Below are positions 1 to 8,121 of a DNA stretch of 62,565 nt, piece after piece. Numbering within the stretch: the first letter of the stretch is position 1; each line of letters opens with the position of its first letter. A program made the position numbers and the translations under genes. Below the pieces are notes generated by a model. The model did not search any database and was not told where the DNA came from. It saw only the letters and a program-made list of their open reading frames with translations. Source of the DNA: Lewinellaceae bacterium (GTDB taxonomy: Bacteria > Bacteroidota > Bacteroidia > Chitinophagales > Saprospiraceae); contig JADJWX010000022.1 in assembly GCA_016716135.1 (NCBI GenBank), positions 1 through 62,565 of the forward strand, given 5' to 3'.

Positions 1-145
1 TTGCCTGCTAACGCCCCTCTCTAAAGAGCAATTCGGCACGATGGTTTTGACGTATGTAAAAGCAGATCAACCCTGCCAACAAAACCATACCCTGCACTTT
101 TTACCCAGCACTGCCCTGTTGGGTTGGAAGCCTGCTGCCATCGAC

Positions 146-907
146 ATGAATGCAGATATATCCACTTGCTTTTTAGGCACTTTCCGGCTTTTCCAAAAAG
201 GCCGGCGGGTCGATTTGCCAGGCGGAACACGGCAGCGTTCGTTGCTTGCCTATTTATTTTTTCATGCGCCGTCAAACATACACCGGGATAAAATCATCCG
301 GTGGTTTTGGCCGGATCATGATCCGGATTGTGCTAAGAACAACCTGAACGTTGCAATTTGCAACCTCCGGAAATTCTTTGAAAAACACATCAGCAAGGAT
401 GTTATCTGCTTTCAGAACGATTATTTTTTTATAAATCCCGACCTGCAATTGTATAGCGATACGAGTGCGTTTACCGAAGCATTTTACCAAGGAAAAGAAT
501 GGGAGCGCCGCGGCAAAACAGAAAAAGCGGCCCACTGGTACCAGATGGCTGCCCAGCTGGGCACCGAATTTTTAGAAGAGTTTCAGCAGGAAGACTGGGC
601 CGTTTGGCCGCGTGAAGAATTTACCGAAAAATATTTTCACGCGCTGGATGTATTGAGCACGTACCAACTGGAAAGCCGGCAGTATGATGCCGCACTGGAA
701 ACCCTGCGCGGTTTGTTGTACAAAGACGATTGCCTCGAATTTGTTCACTATAAAATCATGAACTGTTACCTGGCGCTGGGCAAAAAGGAAAAAGCGGTCC
801 GGCAGTTTCACGAATGTGAGCGAATCTTGCAGGAGAAACTTAACATGCGTCCGTCTTCCGAAACCGAAGCCTTGTACCAGGCCGCGGCCGGTATCCGCCG
901 CGCATGA
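146..907 (+). CDS. BTAD/SARP-like transcriptional regulator
   Basis: A 253-residue protein from the ATG at 146; an in-frame ATG at 41 would add 35 residues without family-like character. Residues 5-100 resemble the winged-helix DNA-binding domain of SARP-type activators (LGTFRLF start, then LLAYLFFHAP and NNLNVAICNLRKFF helices). The rest is all-helical and matches the bacterial transcriptional activator (BTAD) domain, a TPR-like fold, with the typical ending (YKIMNCYLALGKKEKAVRQF, then a SSETEALY tail). Such proteins usually bind promoter direct repeats, but no target can be named. It is convergent with the LysM gene and separated from it by a strong hairpin. Domain class is fairly sure; role unknown. 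Confidence 0.72.
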   Translation: MNADISTCFLGTFRLFQKGRRVDLPGGTRQRSLLAYLFFHAPSNIHRDKIIRWFWPDHDPDCAKNNLNVAICNLRKFFEKHISKDVICFQNDYFFINPDLQLYSDTSAFTEAFYQGKEWERRGKTEKAAHWYQMAAQLGTEFLEEFQQEDWAVWPREEFTEKYFHALDVLSTYQLESRQYDAALETLRGLLYKDDCLEFVHYKIMNCYLALGKKEKAVRQFHECERILQEKLNMRPSSETEALYQAAAGIRRA

Positions 908-936
908 ATCGCAGGTTGTGCCAGACGAGCCCCCCA

Positions 937-975
937 AAAAAACGGCTACCTGGAATATCCGGGTAGCCGTTTTTT
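937..975. terminator. Bidirectional hairpin terminator
   Basis: A 14-bp perfect stem (937-950 with 962-975) whose outer part is A6 on one side and T6 on the other, enclosing a GC core CGGCTACC. It lies between two convergent genes, so it can serve as an intrinsic terminator for both. Confidence 0.85.
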
Positions 976-991
976 CAATTAATCGCAAACC

Positions 992-1372
992 TTAAATGTT
1001 TGGAATGGTCAGAACCTGACCGGGATGGATCACATCCGGATTGTCCAGGATATCGCGGTTGGCGTTAAAAATAACTTTGTATTTCATCATGTCTTCGTAG
1101 TAGTGCTCGGCAATTTTGCTGAGGCTTTCGCCTTTGGAAACAGTATGCTTGGCATAGTAATCTGTATTGGCCACCCGGATATCCGCCTTGATATCTGTTG
1201 GTTTTTCACCGCCGATCGCTTTGATGGCATCCCAAATCTGATTTTTTTCATACTGGCAGTCAACGGTGCCGAAAACTTTCAGTACGCCGTTTTCTTCTTC
1301 AACTTTCCCTCCTTGTACGTTCATTTTTTCGCCAAGCGACAGCACACTTTGGTATTTTTCTTTAACAGTCAT
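992..1372 (-). CDS. LysM-domain protein, small cytoplasmic type
   Basis: 126 residues with no signal peptide. The C-terminal 50 residues are a clear LysM fold (HTVSKGESLSKIAEHYY ... IFNANRDIL ... IHPGQVLTIP). The N-terminal half (GGKVEEENGVLKVFGTVD ... IWDAIKAIGG) looks like a shortened BON-type domain, the arrangement known from YgaU/LysM proteins of other bacteria. Absence of an export signal argues against a peptidoglycan hydrolase; a cytoplasmic binding or tail-assembly-like role is possible. Monocistronic by position. Confidence 0.8.
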   Translation of the reverse strand: MTVKEKYQSVLSLGEKMNVQGGKVEEENGVLKVFGTVDCQYEKNQIWDAIKAIGGEKPTDIKADIRVANTDYYAKHTVSKGESLSKIAEHYYEDMMKYKVIFNANRDILDNPDVIHPGQVLTIPNI

Positions 1373-1505
1373 AATAGATAATGGTGTTTGAGTTTTGAAA
1401 ATGTAATTTTTGCAAAATTAGTGGAACTAATGGAAAAGAGGGGATTGTGCCCAGGTATTATAACCCTGAATTGTTTTTGTCTTAATACGGGGGGCTTCAG
1501 AAAGG

Positions 1506-2816
1506 TCACTGAAAATTTTGTGTAAAAAAATCCACAACACGTTCATCGGTGATAATATCCTGCGGGCGAACCGGGTTGCGCAATACTACGCCTTCAAGGG
1601 TCCGGCAGCGGCTTAGCGCCACGTACAGTTGGCCATGCTCAAAGGCCCCGGCGCCTAAGTCGATCAAAACACGATCAAAGGTTTTGCCCTGGCTTTTATG
1701 AATAGTAATTGCCCAGGCCAGCTTAAGCGGGAATTGTCGGAATGAACCGATGGATTCGGTTTCGATATCGCCTGCGGCCCCGGAAGTATAGCGGATTATT
1801 TCCCAGTCCATGGGCGTCACCACCAACGCACGGCTTTTGCCGGTGGAATTTTCTACCGCGACAGTTAACTGATTGGCTTTTAATTCGATAACGCGGCCAA
1901 TAGTGCCATTTACAAAATTTTTTTCCGGATCATTTTTCACAAACATTACCTGCGCACCGACCCGCAATTTCAAGGCAGCTTCCGTGGGGTAGAGGGCCGG
2001 GTCAAACTGGCCTTTTATCTCGGCCTGGTACACTTGTTCCGGTTGCGCGAGTTGCTCCAGAGCAGTCCAGTTGATCCGGTCGGCCGTCGCATTGCGGGCA
2101 CAGAGTGTGATAAAGCCGTCTGTCTGCCGAAAGTCGGGTATCCAGCGTTCATTCAAATCTTCCAGATCATCGTAGTCCAGTTCATTTACGCGCACCGCTT
2201 CGAGTAAGCGCAAAAAATGGCGCGATTCCTGACGGTACACCTTACTGAGTTCGATCATTTCAATCTGAAAGCCGGGCTCTTGAAAAACTTTTGCCGAGAA
2301 AAAGTATGGGGTCCGGTAATAATCGTTGAAATAAGCGCTTTCAACCGGGTCGTTTGTCACCACCGGGGGCAGTTGAAAGGGATCGCCAAAAAGCACGAGT
2401 TGAACGCCGCCAAACGGCCGGAGGCTTTCCCGATTTACCTGTAAAAACAGGTTGATGGCATCCAGGACATCCGCCCGAACCATGGAAATTTCGTCGATAA
2501 TTAAAACTTCCAGATTTCTGTAGAGTCTCAATTTATCCTTCCGGGCAACCCGTTTGGCTGCTTCCTGGGCTGTAATGATCCGGGGCGGGAAACCAAAAAA
2601 CGAGTGGATCGTTTGGCCAAGGACATTCAATGCAGCCACGCCGGTTGGCGCCAAAACAGCCGTTTTTTTTCGCGTGGTATTTCTGAAAAGTTGAAGCAGG
2701 GTACTTTTCCCTGTTCCCGCCCGACCGGTCACAAACATACTGTCCGATCCTTTTTCAAGCGCATCCAGGATATACCGGAAATCCGGATTGAGTAGCATAG
2801 GTGTTTTCTCCAACAT
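1506..2816 (-). CDS. PIF1/RecD-like superfamily 1 DNA helicase
   Basis: 436 residues containing the helicase motifs in order: Walker A GRAGTGKSTLL (about residue 32), Walker B with LIIDEISMV (about 107), motif III FGDPFQLPPV (about 145), and the C-terminal AWAITIHKSQGKTFDRV and YVALSRCRTLEGV motifs of the UvrD/PIF1 C-terminal domain. This is the compact PIF1-like helicase widespread in Bacteroidota, thought to unwind DNA 5'-3'. Substrate in vivo unknown. It stands alone with about 130 bases of untranslated sequence downstream. Confidence 0.9.
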   Translation of the reverse strand: MLEKTPMLLNPDFRYILDALEKGSDSMFVTGRAGTGKSTLLQLFRNTTRKKTAVLAPTGVAALNVLGQTIHSFFGFPPRIITAQEAAKRVARKDKLRLYRNLEVLIIDEISMVRADVLDAINLFLQVNRESLRPFGGVQLVLFGDPFQLPPVVTNDPVESAYFNDYYRTPYFFSAKVFQEPGFQIEMIELSKVYRQESRHFLRLLEAVRVNELDYDDLEDLNERWIPDFRQTDGFITLCARNATADRINWTALEQLAQPEQVYQAEIKGQFDPALYPTEAALKLRVGAQVMFVKNDPEKNFVNGTIGRVIELKANQLTVAVENSTGKSRALVVTPMDWEIIRYTSGAAGDIETESIGSFRQFPLKLAWAITIHKSQGKTFDRVLIDLGAGAFEHGQLYVALSRCRTLEGVVLRNPVRPQDIITDERVVDFFTQNFQ

Positions 2817-2982
2817 TCTTCGGCCAACAGTATTTTATACGAAGGTAGCAATAGAAGCGGAAGTGCCGGAATAAGGGCGAGGTTGTAAAAAAAATTGGGA
2901 GCAATGGAACGCTATCCACTACTCCACAATTTGGTGAGCCCCTTTGGACTCTAAAAATGTGTTCCAGAATTTTCGCACTAAC

Positions 2983-3966
2983 TCATGAGGTAAAGAATGT
3001 TTTCATCCCAAACAGATTGATCCAGGGTTTGGGAGGGGGAATATGCTTGAAAAACAAATGCGGAGCCAGATACCGAAGCGCTAATCCCAGGTCACTTTTT
3101 TGTGAACGTTGAAAAAATGCACGCTCCAGTGCAGGATTGGGTTGCCGTACGGCAGGATCGGTCAAGGTTGACTTCATGGAGTCCGTTCTCACTTGAAGTA
3201 CTTGTCCAAATACCCGCCTGCGGGTATGGGTGGCTTCATGGTCGAAACCAATATTTAGAACCATGTTGGTGGTTGGATTCAGGCAAGTGCCCCGGCTATT
3301 CAATATGGTGTAAAACCAGGCGTAGTCCCAGGTGTCAATTTCACCATTCCGGGTGCTTGCAAACTTGTCGTAGAGGTACATACGGGCCGTCGGACTTGCT
3401 GAAACAGTCGAAAATCCACTGGTGTTATCCAGCCAGGATTCATCCAAACCCGAAAAAAACGGATCATACCGGAGCCAGGCTCTGCGCCAGGTTGCCCACC
3501 CCCAAATAAACGGGAAACGGGAAAAAACATAACTCGAAGACTCGCGACGGTTCGGTAGGGTGCATGGGTTGGATCCGGAAATATGCCACACGGCATCATC
3601 GTCCCGGTATTTTTCCAACAAGGAAGCGCAGTACGGAAAAAAAGAATCGTTCGGCAAACAATCGTCCTCAAGGATAATTCCCGCCTCCACATGCTGAAAA
3701 AACCAGGATATCCCGGTCGTCACTGCTTTCCGGCAACCCAGATTTTCCAGTAAAAAATTGGTATGAACGGTACAGTCCCAATCCACCTCGTCGATGACGG
3801 CCCGGACTGCCGCGCACTTTTCCGCCTCCCCCGGCACCGACGCACGCGGGCCGTCGGCACTTACAAACAATTGTGTTGGTCGAATACCCCGGATTTGCCG
3901 GAACACCTTTTCGGTATGCTCCGGCCTGTTGAAGACAAGAAAAAGTACAGGGGTAGAAAAGGCCAT
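2983..3966 (-). CDS. Family-2-like (GT-A) glycosyltransferase
   Basis: 327 residues. The N-terminus TPVLFLVFNRPEHTEKVFRQI followed by LFVSADGPR is the nucleotide-sugar-binding start of a GT-A fold, and ILEDDCLPNDSFFPYCASLL supplies the acidic metal-binding motif (EDD). WGWATWRRAW further on is typical of the HlpA-like/hypothetical sugar-nucleotide transferases found in Bacteroidota polysaccharide loci. No membrane segment. It lies alone rather than in a polysaccharide cluster, so donor and acceptor cannot be predicted. Confidence 0.8.
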   Translation of the reverse strand: MAFSTPVLFLVFNRPEHTEKVFRQIRGIRPTQLFVSADGPRASVPGEAEKCAAVRAVIDEVDWDCTVHTNFLLENLGCRKAVTTGISWFFQHVEAGIILEDDCLPNDSFFPYCASLLEKYRDDDAVWHISGSNPCTLPNRRESSSYVFSRFPFIWGWATWRRAWLRYDPFFSGLDESWLDNTSGFSTVSASPTARMYLYDKFASTRNGEIDTWDYAWFYTILNSRGTCLNPTTNMVLNIGFDHEATHTRRRVFGQVLQVRTDSMKSTLTDPAVRQPNPALERAFFQRSQKSDLGLALRYLAPHLFFKHIPPPKPWINLFGMKTFFTS

Positions 3967-4233
3967 ATTTGCTAATTATCAGCGTTCATTACAGCCTTTC
4001 ACCCGGTTTAGTACCCGTTGTATTCAGGCTGCACTTAAGACATTGGATTTCAGAAAAAACGATTTGATAAAGCCGTTGTCTGATTACCGAAACAAAAGTG
4101 CAGGCGCGGGTTTTAAAGCCGCATTAAAGGAAAATTAAAAGAAAATTAAAACAAAAATGGCGGCATTTAGCCCGGCTTAAATACCTTGAGGAAGCATAAA
4201 TCAATACGTATAACCCCGGGAATTTTCTTCGAC

Positions 4234-4707
4234 ATGGATTACATCGACATCTTAGTTAAACTGCGCAAGATTATTCGCTCCATAAACCTTGAAAACAAGC
4301 GTATAGAAAAGCAATACGGCATCAGTATCCCGCAGCTGTTGTGCCTGAAATTTTTGTCTGAGCAACCCGGATACAGGGCCACTGCCAGTCAACTGAAGGA
4401 TTTTATAAAACTAAATGCAAGCACTATTTCCGGTATCCTGACCCGGCTGGAAGGCAAAGGCCTGACTGCCCGCCTGACAAACCAGGCAGACAAACGCGTC
4501 AGTGACATTATCCTGACTGCCCAGGGCGCCGACATCCTGCAACACTCGCCGGTAACGTTGCAGGAAAAACTTTCGAAACATTTATCCCGCTTGTCGGACG
4601 CTCAAATTGAAGAATTGAATAAAAACATTGACCTCCTGGTCCAAATTATGGAAGCCGGAGACCTGGAGGCTTCGCCCGTTATCACGATCCAGGAACTTGG
4701 CAGCTGA
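4234..4707 (+). CDS. MarR-family transcriptional regulator
   Basis: 157 residues from the ATG at 4234; a TTG at 4186 in frame could add 16 residues. The winged helix-turn-helix is clear: QLLCLKFLSEQPGYRATASQLKDFI, then LNASTISGILTRLEGKGLTARLTNQADKRVSDIILTAQG, including the DKR wing signature. MarR proteins bind palindromes near their own or neighbouring genes and respond to small ligands or stress. It sits immediately upstream of, and in the same direction as, the symporter/carbamoyltransferase/amidotransferase operon. By position it is the candidate regulator of that operon; EctR of ectoine operons is a MarR-type precedent. Confidence 0.88.
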   Translation: MDYIDILVKLRKIIRSINLENKRIEKQYGISIPQLLCLKFLSEQPGYRATASQLKDFIKLNASTISGILTRLEGKGLTARLTNQADKRVSDIILTAQGADILQHSPVTLQEKLSKHLSRLSDAQIEELNKNIDLLVQIMEAGDLEASPVITIQELGS

Positions 4708-4734
4708 CACCGGGTTTCCACAGGTGAATCCTAT

Positions 4735-4769
4735 TTTGTTTCTACAGAAAGCATATTTTATTAACTTTG
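4735..4769 (+). promoter_or_regulatory. Bacteroidota-type promoter of the 4.9-10.1 kb operon
   Basis: TTTG at 4735-4738 and TAACTTTG at 4762-4769 match the Bacteroidota -33/-7 consensus (TTTG and TAnnTTTG), with a 23-base spacer at the long end of the accepted range. A start near 4776 would give a leader of roughly 115 bases before the first gene. Assigned by eye only. Confidence 0.5.
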
Positions 4770-4891
4770 CTTTCCGGTAAAACCACTGCATAGTTTTATT
4801 GGTATTGAAATGCAATATTAATTATTGCCAGCATCGCCATTAATTCTTACTCGTTATTTTCTATAGAAATCAATTTGCTCGAACATTTTTT

Positions 4892-5395
4892 TTGCAAGCC
4901 AATGCATGGCCTGCAAAGTCCGTAGTCCCTACCCTGCTCCCGGTATTAGTTTTACTGTTCATGGGTATTTCCTGTTGGGTGAGCGCGGCACCAACGCCGC
5001 ATTTTGAAAACCCCTCCGGGCAAGTGACCAAGTCCGGCTATTTTAAATTGCAATGGACATTGGGGACGGCAGCACAGCAACCGACGGACAAGGTTACCTA
5101 CGAAGTACAACAAGCAACCGACACCACTTTTGAACAGGCCAAAACCCTTTACACCGGGCCGGATATGGCTACATTCTGCTCCGGGTATAAAAACGGGAAC
5201 TATTACTTCCGGGTACGCGCCTTCGCTTTGCACGACAACACCCCGGGGCAGTGGTCGGCGCCGTTGCAGGTACAAGTGAAACACCATTCACTCAATCTCG
5301 CTTTTGCACTGTTTGGCTTGGGCGCTTTGGTTTTTCTAATTACTGTCGGCATTGTCTTGCACGGCAACCGACACGTGAGCGCCCCAAAAAGTTAG
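4892..5395 (+). CDS. Exported, membrane-anchored protein with one Fn3-like domain
   Basis: About 167 residues; the only reasonable start is the TTG at 4892. Residues 9-33 form a signal sequence (VVPTLLPVLVLLFMGISCWVSA). Residues 35-130 look like one fibronectin type III-type beta sandwich (TPHFENPSGQ, FKLQWT, YEVQQATD, YYFRVRAFA, PGQWSAPLQVQV). A C-terminal membrane helix (LAFALFGLGALVFLITVGIVL) with a short basic tail follows. The domain should face the periplasm. It ends five bases before the symporter start, so the two are probably translated together and may work together. Function not recognised. Confidence 0.6.
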   Translation: MQANAWPAKSVVPTLLPVLVLLFMGISCWVSAAPTPHFENPSGQVTKSGYFKLQWTLGTAAQQPTDKVTYEVQQATDTTFEQAKTLYTGPDMATFCSGYKNGNYYFRVRAFALHDNTPGQWSAPLQVQVKHHSLNLAFALFGLGALVFLITVGIVLHGNRHVSAPKS

Positions 5396-5400
5396 CATGT

Positions 5401-6834
5401 ATGGAACACCAATCTGAAATTCTTTCGCCGTCAACCGGCTGGCTGCTAATGGCCATTTTAAGCGCTGTCTGGATATTCCTGGGTTTTTACTGGGGGCGCA
5501 AGGCGAAAAATATGGACGGTTTCATGCTTGCCGGACGCAATGTAGGGCTGGCATTTGGCACGGCAACAGCCATGGCCACGTGGATCACTTCCAATACGAC
5601 GATGCTGGCGCCACAATTTGCCTTGCAACTCGGTTTATGGGGCATGATTGCCTATTCCACTGCCGCTTTCGGCCTTTTCCTGTTTGCGCCGCTGGCCAAA
5701 CGGATCAAACAGTTAATGCCAACAGGGTATACCAGCGGCGATTTCATCCGCCTGCGATACGGCGCCAACACCTGGTACATTTTTCTGCTGATCTCCATTT
5801 TTTACGGTTTTACCTGGCTCATCAGCATGGGCATGGCGGGCGGAATACTGATGAACGCCCTGGCCGGCATACCCTATAAAATCGGCATGAGCGTGATTCT
5901 TTTCGTCTGTATTCTGTATACAATTTTTGGTGGTCTTTATGCCGTAATCGGTACAGATTTCATTCAGTCACTGATAATAATTATTGGCATCGTCGTTGTT
6001 GGCGGCGCTGTTTTATATACGATCGATCTGGAACAGGTTTACACCGACCTGCAAACCGACAAGCCCATGTTGATAGACATGCTGTTGCCGGCGGCAATTA
6101 TGGCTATTTTCAACAACCTGCTGTTCGGCATAGGCGAGGTTTTTCACAGCAACGTCTGGTGGAGCCGTGCATTTGCCATGCGGAAAGGGGTTGGGCAAAA
6201 AGCCTACACGCTGGCAGGTTTGTTCTGGTTGCCGGTGCCTGTGGCCGCCGGGTTTATTGCCCTGACCGGCGGATCATTGGGGGTAAATATTACCAGCCCG
6301 GACATGGTCGGGCCGCTAATGGCCGGCCATATTTTAGGCGGAGTGGGCGCTATCATCGTTTTCGTGGTGTTTTTCTGTTCGCTGGCATCGAGCATCGACA
6401 GCCTGCTGGCGGCAACTTCCGACCTGATCATCGAAGATGTGTACAAACGCATGATCCGGCCGACCGCCACCGAAAAGCAAATCCGGCGGGTTTCCATCCT
6501 GGTTATTTCCGGCCTTGGCTTGCTGGCCTGGTTGGTCTGCCTGCCGCGAATTGGCACCCTGGCCACTGTTTTATTTTTCGCAGGGCCCATGGTTGCCAGC
6601 ACCATTTACCCCATTGTGATGGGACTTTTCTGGAAATCAGCCACCGCCAAAGGCGCCTTGTGGGCTATGGTTCTCGGTACGGCTACTGGCCTTGCCGCTT
6701 ATTTTCAACTTGGCTGGTATACCGCTTCCCTGATTGGCGCTGCGGTTTCGATGGTTGTCACGACCCTTTTTGCCAAATTTCAACCCGGGAATTTCAGTTG
6801 GGAAAATCTGGATGAATCAAAATTCAAAACCTGA
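5401..6834 (+). CDS. Sodium:solute symporter (SSS family)
   Basis: 477 residues from the ATG at 5401; an earlier in-frame start at 5251 would overlap the preceding gene and add a non-membrane stretch. About 13 hydrophobic helices. SSS features are AGRNVGLAFGTATAMATWI near helix 1, TSGDFIRLRYG after helix 3 and the Na2-site region SLASSIDSLLAATSDLIIEDVY in helix 8. FHSNVWWSRAFAMRKG resembles the urea/Dur3-like branch, but I cannot assign a substrate. Family members take up urea, proline, sugars or compatible solutes with Na+. Position in the operon suggests uptake or recovery of the product or precursor of the two enzymes downstream. Confidence 0.85.
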   Translation: MEHQSEILSPSTGWLLMAILSAVWIFLGFYWGRKAKNMDGFMLAGRNVGLAFGTATAMATWITSNTTMLAPQFALQLGLWGMIAYSTAAFGLFLFAPLAKRIKQLMPTGYTSGDFIRLRYGANTWYIFLLISIFYGFTWLISMGMAGGILMNALAGIPYKIGMSVILFVCILYTIFGGLYAVIGTDFIQSLIIIIGIVVVGGAVLYTIDLEQVYTDLQTDKPMLIDMLLPAAIMAIFNNLLFGIGEVFHSNVWWSRAFAMRKGVGQKAYTLAGLFWLPVPVAAGFIALTGGSLGVNITSPDMVGPLMAGHILGGVGAIIVFVVFFCSLASSIDSLLAATSDLIIEDVYKRMIRPTATEKQIRRVSILVISGLGLLAWLVCLPRIGTLATVLFFAGPMVASTIYPIVMGLFWKSATAKGALWAMVLGTATGLAAYFQLGWYTASLIGAAVSMVVTTLFAKFQPGNFSWENLDESKFKT

Positions 6835-6982
6835 CATAACGCCACTAAAAAACAAACACATGCTATTTCCGCAGCCGCTTTTCAAATTTCTGATTCTGAC
6901 CGCACTCATCCTGATGAGCATCGGTGCGATAAGCCTGGTGGGCATGCTATTGCACGATATAAAATCGAATAAATTATGGTAA
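6812..6982 (+). CDS. 56-residue single-pass membrane protein
   Basis: Starts at ATG 6812 inside the 3' end of the symporter gene and ends in ATGGTAA, which also contains the ATG of the next gene, so both junctions point to translational coupling. One membrane helix (FKFLILTALILMSIGAISLVGMLL) is flanked by short polar ends. No family recognised. Small proteins encoded next to secondary transporters often act as their accessory subunits; that role is inferred from position only. Confidence 0.6.
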   Translation: MNQNSKPDITPLKNKHMLFPQPLFKFLILTALILMSIGAISLVGMLLHDIKSNKLW

Positions 6983-8070
6983 CAGAAAAACTAAAACCTG
7001 CATCGAACCGGCCCGATGAAAATCCGCTGGATTCCGAAGGGCTGTACCCGGACCCGGAAAAATTCCTCGGTAAGGATTATATCGACCTGAATATTTTAAA
7101 AAAACTGGTTGGCCGGTCTATCCTTTCGGTGGATCAGTTTGACAAAAAAACAGTGCTGGAACTCTGCAAGTTTGCCGCATTGCTGGAAACAACCGAAATC
7201 GCCGCCAGCCATCCGCTCGACGGAAAAATCATCATTACGGCCTTTTTCGAAGCCAGCACCCGCACCCGGCTTTGTTTTGAAAGCGCGGTCTTGCGACTCG
7301 ACGGAAAAATCATCAGCATACCAACCGGCATGGTCACCGGCGTGGCCAAGGGCGAATCCCTGTCCGACATCGGGGAAATGTTCAACGCATACGGCGATTT
7401 GGTCGTTATGCGCCATACGGAAACAAATGCCGTGGATGAAATCACAAAAAATCTCCGTTTGCCTCTCATCAATGCGGGGAATGGCTCGGGGGAGCACCCG
7501 ACACAGGCGCTGGCTGATTGGTTTGCCATTTTGAAATGGAAGCCAAAACTAAAGGAGGCCCAGGTCAAACACAAACACAAAATACACCTGGGCATCCTGG
7601 GGACGCCAGGCAGCATGCGCGCGGTAAACAGCTTTTTGCGCATGTCGCTTTTGTTTAAATCCGGCATTCGGAAAATTTCAATCGTATCGGAAATGGCCGA
7701 TCCCCTGGGCCCCGAACTGGCTCAGATGCTGGAACAATCCGGCATTTCATTTTCGCTGTCAAACGACATCAACGAGGTTTTGTCCGATCTCGATGTGATT
7801 TACATGAACTCCATTGCTTTTCTCGGCGACAGCTATAAAACGCTGGACTCCCGCTATAAACTCGACCGTGAAAGCAACCTGAAAAAAGATGCCGTCGTAT
7901 TGCACCCCTTGGCCCGCCTCGACGAACTTGACCCGACCCTCGACGGCACACACCACAACCTTTATTTTACACAGGCGCATGGGGCGGTTTTTGTACGGCA
8001 GGCTTTGTTGATCGCCGTATTGAACCGTTTTGATCGCCTTCCGGAAAAACAAATCCCTTTAAGTAACTAA
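6976..8070 (+). CDS. Aspartate/ornithine carbamoyltransferase homologue with altered substrate site
   Basis: 364 residues, about 50 longer than E. coli PyrB because of an N-terminal extension. Carbamoyl-phosphate residues are kept: STRTR 94-98, the 80s-loop lysine in GVAKGES (K125), R146 in VVMRHT, and H174 in HPTQALAD. R215 in SMRAVNS lines up with Arg167, which holds an amino-acid carboxylate in PyrB. But the PyrB motif YMTRVQ, whose Arg229 and Gln231 hold the aspartate, reads YMNSIA (276-281), and HPLPR reads HPLAR (310-314). It therefore probably carbamoylates the amine of an amino acid other than aspartate. Overlaps the preceding gene by 7 bases and is followed by the amidotransferase. 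Confidence 0.82.
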   Translation: MVTEKLKPASNRPDENPLDSEGLYPDPEKFLGKDYIDLNILKKLVGRSILSVDQFDKKTVLELCKFAALLETTEIAASHPLDGKIIITAFFEASTRTRLCFESAVLRLDGKIISIPTGMVTGVAKGESLSDIGEMFNAYGDLVVMRHTETNAVDEITKNLRLPLINAGNGSGEHPTQALADWFAILKWKPKLKEAQVKHKHKIHLGILGTPGSMRAVNSFLRMSLLFKSGIRKISIVSEMADPLGPELAQMLEQSGISFSLSNDINEVLSDLDVIYMNSIAFLGDSYKTLDSRYKLDRESNLKKDAVVLHPLARLDELDPTLDGTHHNLYFTQAHGAVFVRQALLIAVLNRFDRLPEKQIPLSN

Positions 8071-8121
8071 GCGTTTGTCCAAAATCCGGACTTGGGCAAA
8101 CCCTAAAAATTGAACAATTGT

